Below are positions 61,170 to 64,000 of a stretch of 64,000 bases of DNA, one piece after another. The position numbers were made by a program, and so were the translations under genes. Where the stretch lies: the NCBI GenBank assembly GCA_965153455.1, contig OZ234499.1, positions 14,318,271 to 14,382,270 of the forward strand, given 5' to 3'. Origin of the DNA: Sphagnum compactum (lineage: Eukaryota; Bryophyta; Sphagnopsida; Sphagnales). The number at the start of each line of letters is the position of its first letter. The stretch's first letter is position 1. The notes under the pieces are model-generated. The model saw only the letters and a list, made by a program, of their open reading frames with translations. It was not told the DNA's origin and ran no database searches.

Positions 61170-62629
61170 TGTTGGGGAGAAAGTCTCTTTACTGCTCTGC
61201 CACTTTGCTTGTCATAGAGAGCTCTCAGCTCAGAACTTATCACTCCCATGGGCTGCTGAAGTTTGTAGAAGTTGACAGATTGGTCACCTGAACTATGTAG
61301 CTTGAACTTGAGTTTACTTTGTGGATCTCTATTGGAGGTTTTTAAGTTTTTCTATGTTAAAATAATGTCAAGCTTTCTCAATTTACATACAAAAATGATT
61401 TCAGTTAAATGTGGGTTTCCACAGATAAGGTGCAATCAATAAGAGAAAGAACAAGATGAAGGTTCATCTCCAAGTGTTGGTTTACAACACAAATTGAAAC
61501 CGAAATAAAACTATGTCTACATGTCATTCAAGTCATCCAATGGTTGATACCAGTGATGGGCGGTTATCAGAAATGGGAAATAGATAACCAGTGGCCCTCA
61601 GGGTGGTTCTCAAAAATACATAACTGCAGAGCTCAAAAGAAATCAAATAATCAGTTCCAATTTATAAATGCAGTTCTCCAAAATCTGAAAACCAAGAGGT
61701 TCTTTGATCTCCAATTTGTTTTTAAAACCAGAACTGGAGGTTATAAAAAAAAAACATCCAACAATGATCTCATTGCAATTGTGACTGAAATGTCCATCGT
61801 TTACAATAGTCCCATTCAGTTGATCCAATTGTCTCAACTGAAGAATGATGTATGTCACAACTAAAAATACACACTCCTAACAACAGCTTCCACCCACTCA
61901 GTACATCCCAAAAACTTAACTCCGGGTTGAGCAAATAGTGCTCAACAGTGCAGAACATTATGCCAAAGCTTGTCATACCCTATAGTAAGTGGCTTGAGGT
62001 AACAGCACTGCCTCAATTCTTGTGCGTATACTCACACACCCTGCTATCTGTAAGAAAGAACCCTGCCTGCAGTATGAGCAAAGGGATTCACAAATTTTAG
62101 TGGGCTAAAACTATGCAAATACTGACAAGCTTTTACAAAGCTGAAAATAACACAATGCTCTGTCCTGGTAATGCTACACTATAATCAATAGAAACCAATG
62201 TGAAGGAGGAATGTCAATGGAAGTATGATGGACCCATTCAGCACTTTATGTCAATGTAGGACAGCACTGGTTTGTACCTCTCCAAGCCCTGCATGTACAA
62301 TCACAAATCTTATTTCATGTGATTAGTTTGAACAGATTCAGCCAAATTAATGAACTAGGCAGCATTATGACTGCTGCTGCATTCAACAACAAACCTTCAA
62401 CATAGAAGCAAGGTCAAGGAACATGGGATCCCATCAGCATAGTTGACTAAATCCTGTTGAGCTGTACACTCATCTTGTGAGTTTGAGAATATTTCTACAG
62501 TCAAAGCATCCTCCTGCCTTTGTTTGAAACAAAACTTCCTTTCCTGCTCCTATGAACTGATATCATCTGACCCAAAGTCAGTCCAAAAGTCTCATGTTTG
62601 TATATGCCAGCAGGAAGACAGTAAGCTCT
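61170..62629. other. Spacer between kinase relic and RecG
   Basis: The part just below 62630 would be the RecG 3' UTR. A 106-codon plus-strand frame (61544-61864) has no recognisable domain. Confidence 0.5.
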
Positions 62630-63887
62630 TCAACCCAAAGGCACAGGTGGCCGGCGAATGCTAAGCTCCTGCTTGAGGCGAGGCAAGTCGTTAAGACAAT
62701 GGTGAGAACAAAGAACATCCTGCAGCATTAAAAACTTGTCAGTACAGCACCAACCCCTTTCCAAACCACCACTTTTTTCCGTCACTCATGTCAACAAGAT
62801 ATGGACAACACAGCATGCATGGAACCACAATATGTCTGGTCTGTGAAGATAAGAAAGGGAGAGCAAGAAAGAGGTCTATGTCTGAGGTAGATTTCAGCAG
62901 ACTTGGTCATTTCAAGATCCATGCTCATTAGATATTTGGAATTATGTTCTGTGATTGGAAAGATACAAAATCAAGCCTAGTACGATGCACAATCAGGATT
63001 TAAATAAACTGTGTTGTAAACTGAGGCTGGCAAAAGAAAATCATATAACATCAGCGAAGGAGTGCAAAAAGACTTGAATGAAGAGTATGAACAAGCCAGA
63101 GTATGATACAAGACAAAAGAAGTACCTCAGCAGCACTCCGTGCCTGTTCCAGGATGGGACCATCTTCATCCAGCCGAGCAAGGCCAAATTCTGGAAGGAA
63201 TCCAGATTGCCGCTTTCCCAACACTTCCCCAGGCCCTCGCAATTTAAGATCAATTTCTGCCAAGTAGAACCCATCAGTAGAGGACTCAAGCAGCTTCAAG
63301 CGTTCCAATGAGTGTGCTGTTGAACCCAGTAGTATACAGGTTGCTGGTCTGGTGCCACGGCCCACACGTCCCCTTAGCTGGTGCAGCTGCGCCATTCCAT
63401 AACGCTCTGCATGCTCAACCACTATCATGGATGCCTCTGGAATATCAATTCCCACCTCTATCAAAGTAGTTGAAACCAAAACTTGGGTTTTCCCAGACTT
63501 GAAAGCCTCCATTGCAGCATCCTTTTCTTGTGACTTCACATGCACAATTACGAGATACCACCAAATTAGAGCCACAGTCCATGGTCTCTAAAGACCGTGG
63601 CAGAATTTTTTAAATGAGCACAAGAAAATGCCTTCAGGCCAGATTGAGATATTCACAGGAAAGTTTCTTTGTGAGGATAACTTTAGCCTATGAACAGGAG
63701 TGTTAGTCTGCACTCTGCACACCTTCAAGCGACCATGAACTAACCCACACTGGAACTCTTCAAATACATCAGCTATATTCTCAAACTCGGTTTCTGCTGC
63801 ACGAAGATCAGGTACATTCTCTGACAGTTCAATCACTGGGTACACTATGAACACCCTGCCTCCACCCTTCAGTTCCTTCCTCATCAT
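62630..63887 (-). CDS. RecG-type DNA helicase, C-terminal exons (partial)
   Basis: Three exons on the minus strand, 63887-63723, 63533-63126 and 62719-62630, join in phase 0 at GT..AG boundaries and give the last 220 residues. They show the start of the second helicase lobe (GGRVFIVYPVIELSE, then CGLVHGRLK), VLVSTTLIEVGIDIPEA, motif VI QLHQLRGRVGRG, then the RecG-specific region KLRGPGEVLGKRQSGFLPEF and the tail LKQELSIRRPPVPLG. RecG unwinds branched DNA such as stalled forks and D-loops; plant RECG1 acts in mitochondria and plastids and limits recombination between repeats. No defect is seen in this part. The 5' exons lie beyond position 64000. Confidence 0.92.
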
Positions 63888-64000
63888 CTGCATGGCACCG
63901 GAAAGTGTCAGACATTGGAGCAACATATGACATAGGAATATATTTTATCGAAATCGCACAGGTATAGACTAGTAGTGAAATGTCTACGCGTTTATGACAA
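63888..64000 (-). other. Intron of the RecG gene
   Basis: The acceptor CAG lies just upstream of the exon starting at 63887. The rest of the window shows no coding match and is presumed intron. Confidence 0.6.

Noticed and set aside
1-64000. Bacterial-type features such as operons, Shine-Dalgarno sites, CRISPR arrays or insertion sequences.
   Set aside because: Introns, telomere-type repeats and plant gene families show nuclear plant DNA. The tandem arrays have no repeat-spacer pattern like CRISPR.

Overview
The window looks like nuclear DNA of a land plant. It is AT-rich and gene-poor, the recognisable genes have introns with GT..AG boundaries, interstitial copies of the plant telomere-type repeat (AAACCCT/AGGGTTT) recur, and the identifiable proteins are plant types: a TIR-NB-ARC protein with a TPR-like tail, a plant-type universal stress protein, an organellar-type RecG helicase and a chloroplast ATP synthase delta subunit relic. 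The transposon relics resemble families I associate with non-seed plants (mosses, lycophytes, ferns), so I lean towards a non-flowering plant. That is an inference, and I cannot name the genus.

Layout. 1-19.5 kb is mainly transposon relics and AT-rich spacer: a CACTA-ended element with a tRNA-like core (3.26-4.18 kb), a decayed transposon ORF (10.7-12.8 kb), an imperfect minisatellite (15.26-16.04 kb) and an element with inverted ends (18.5-19.4 kb). 19.5-24.1 kb carries a five-exon universal stress protein gene on the + strand, preceded by a large inverted repeat and a purine-rich leader with a duplicated block. 24.1-29.3 kb is spacer with no gene I recognise. 29.3-33.8 kb carries the largest gene, a three-exon TIR-NB-ARC protein of about 1300 residues on the - strand; its upstream side (33.8-35.1 kb) is strikingly CAA-rich on the + strand.

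35.1-54.5 kb is mostly repeats: a minisatellite of about 19 units with higher-order structure (36.5-37.1 kb), other arrays, a second copy of the CACTA-ended tRNA-like element with a clean 3-bp target duplication (41.60-42.93 kb), a decayed hAT transposase (46.55-48.30 kb), another element with inverted ends (48.74-50.08 kb) and a 21-bp periodic array (50.45-50.65 kb).

54.5-64 kb is gene-like again but worn. There is a five-exon AlkB-type dioxygenase gene with a frameshift and a lost 2-oxoglutarate-binding arginine (56.8-58.4 kb), a deleted chloroplast ATP synthase delta relic (59.4-59.8 kb, - strand), a Crinkler/FunK1-like kinase relic with stops and frameshifts (60.0-61.2 kb, + strand), and the 3' end of an intact RecG helicase gene (62.6-63.9 kb, - strand) that continues past the window. 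Apparently intact genes are therefore only three: the stress protein, the TIR-NB-ARC gene and partial RecG. They do not form a pathway together. Much of the remaining structure is transposon-derived or tandem repeat.
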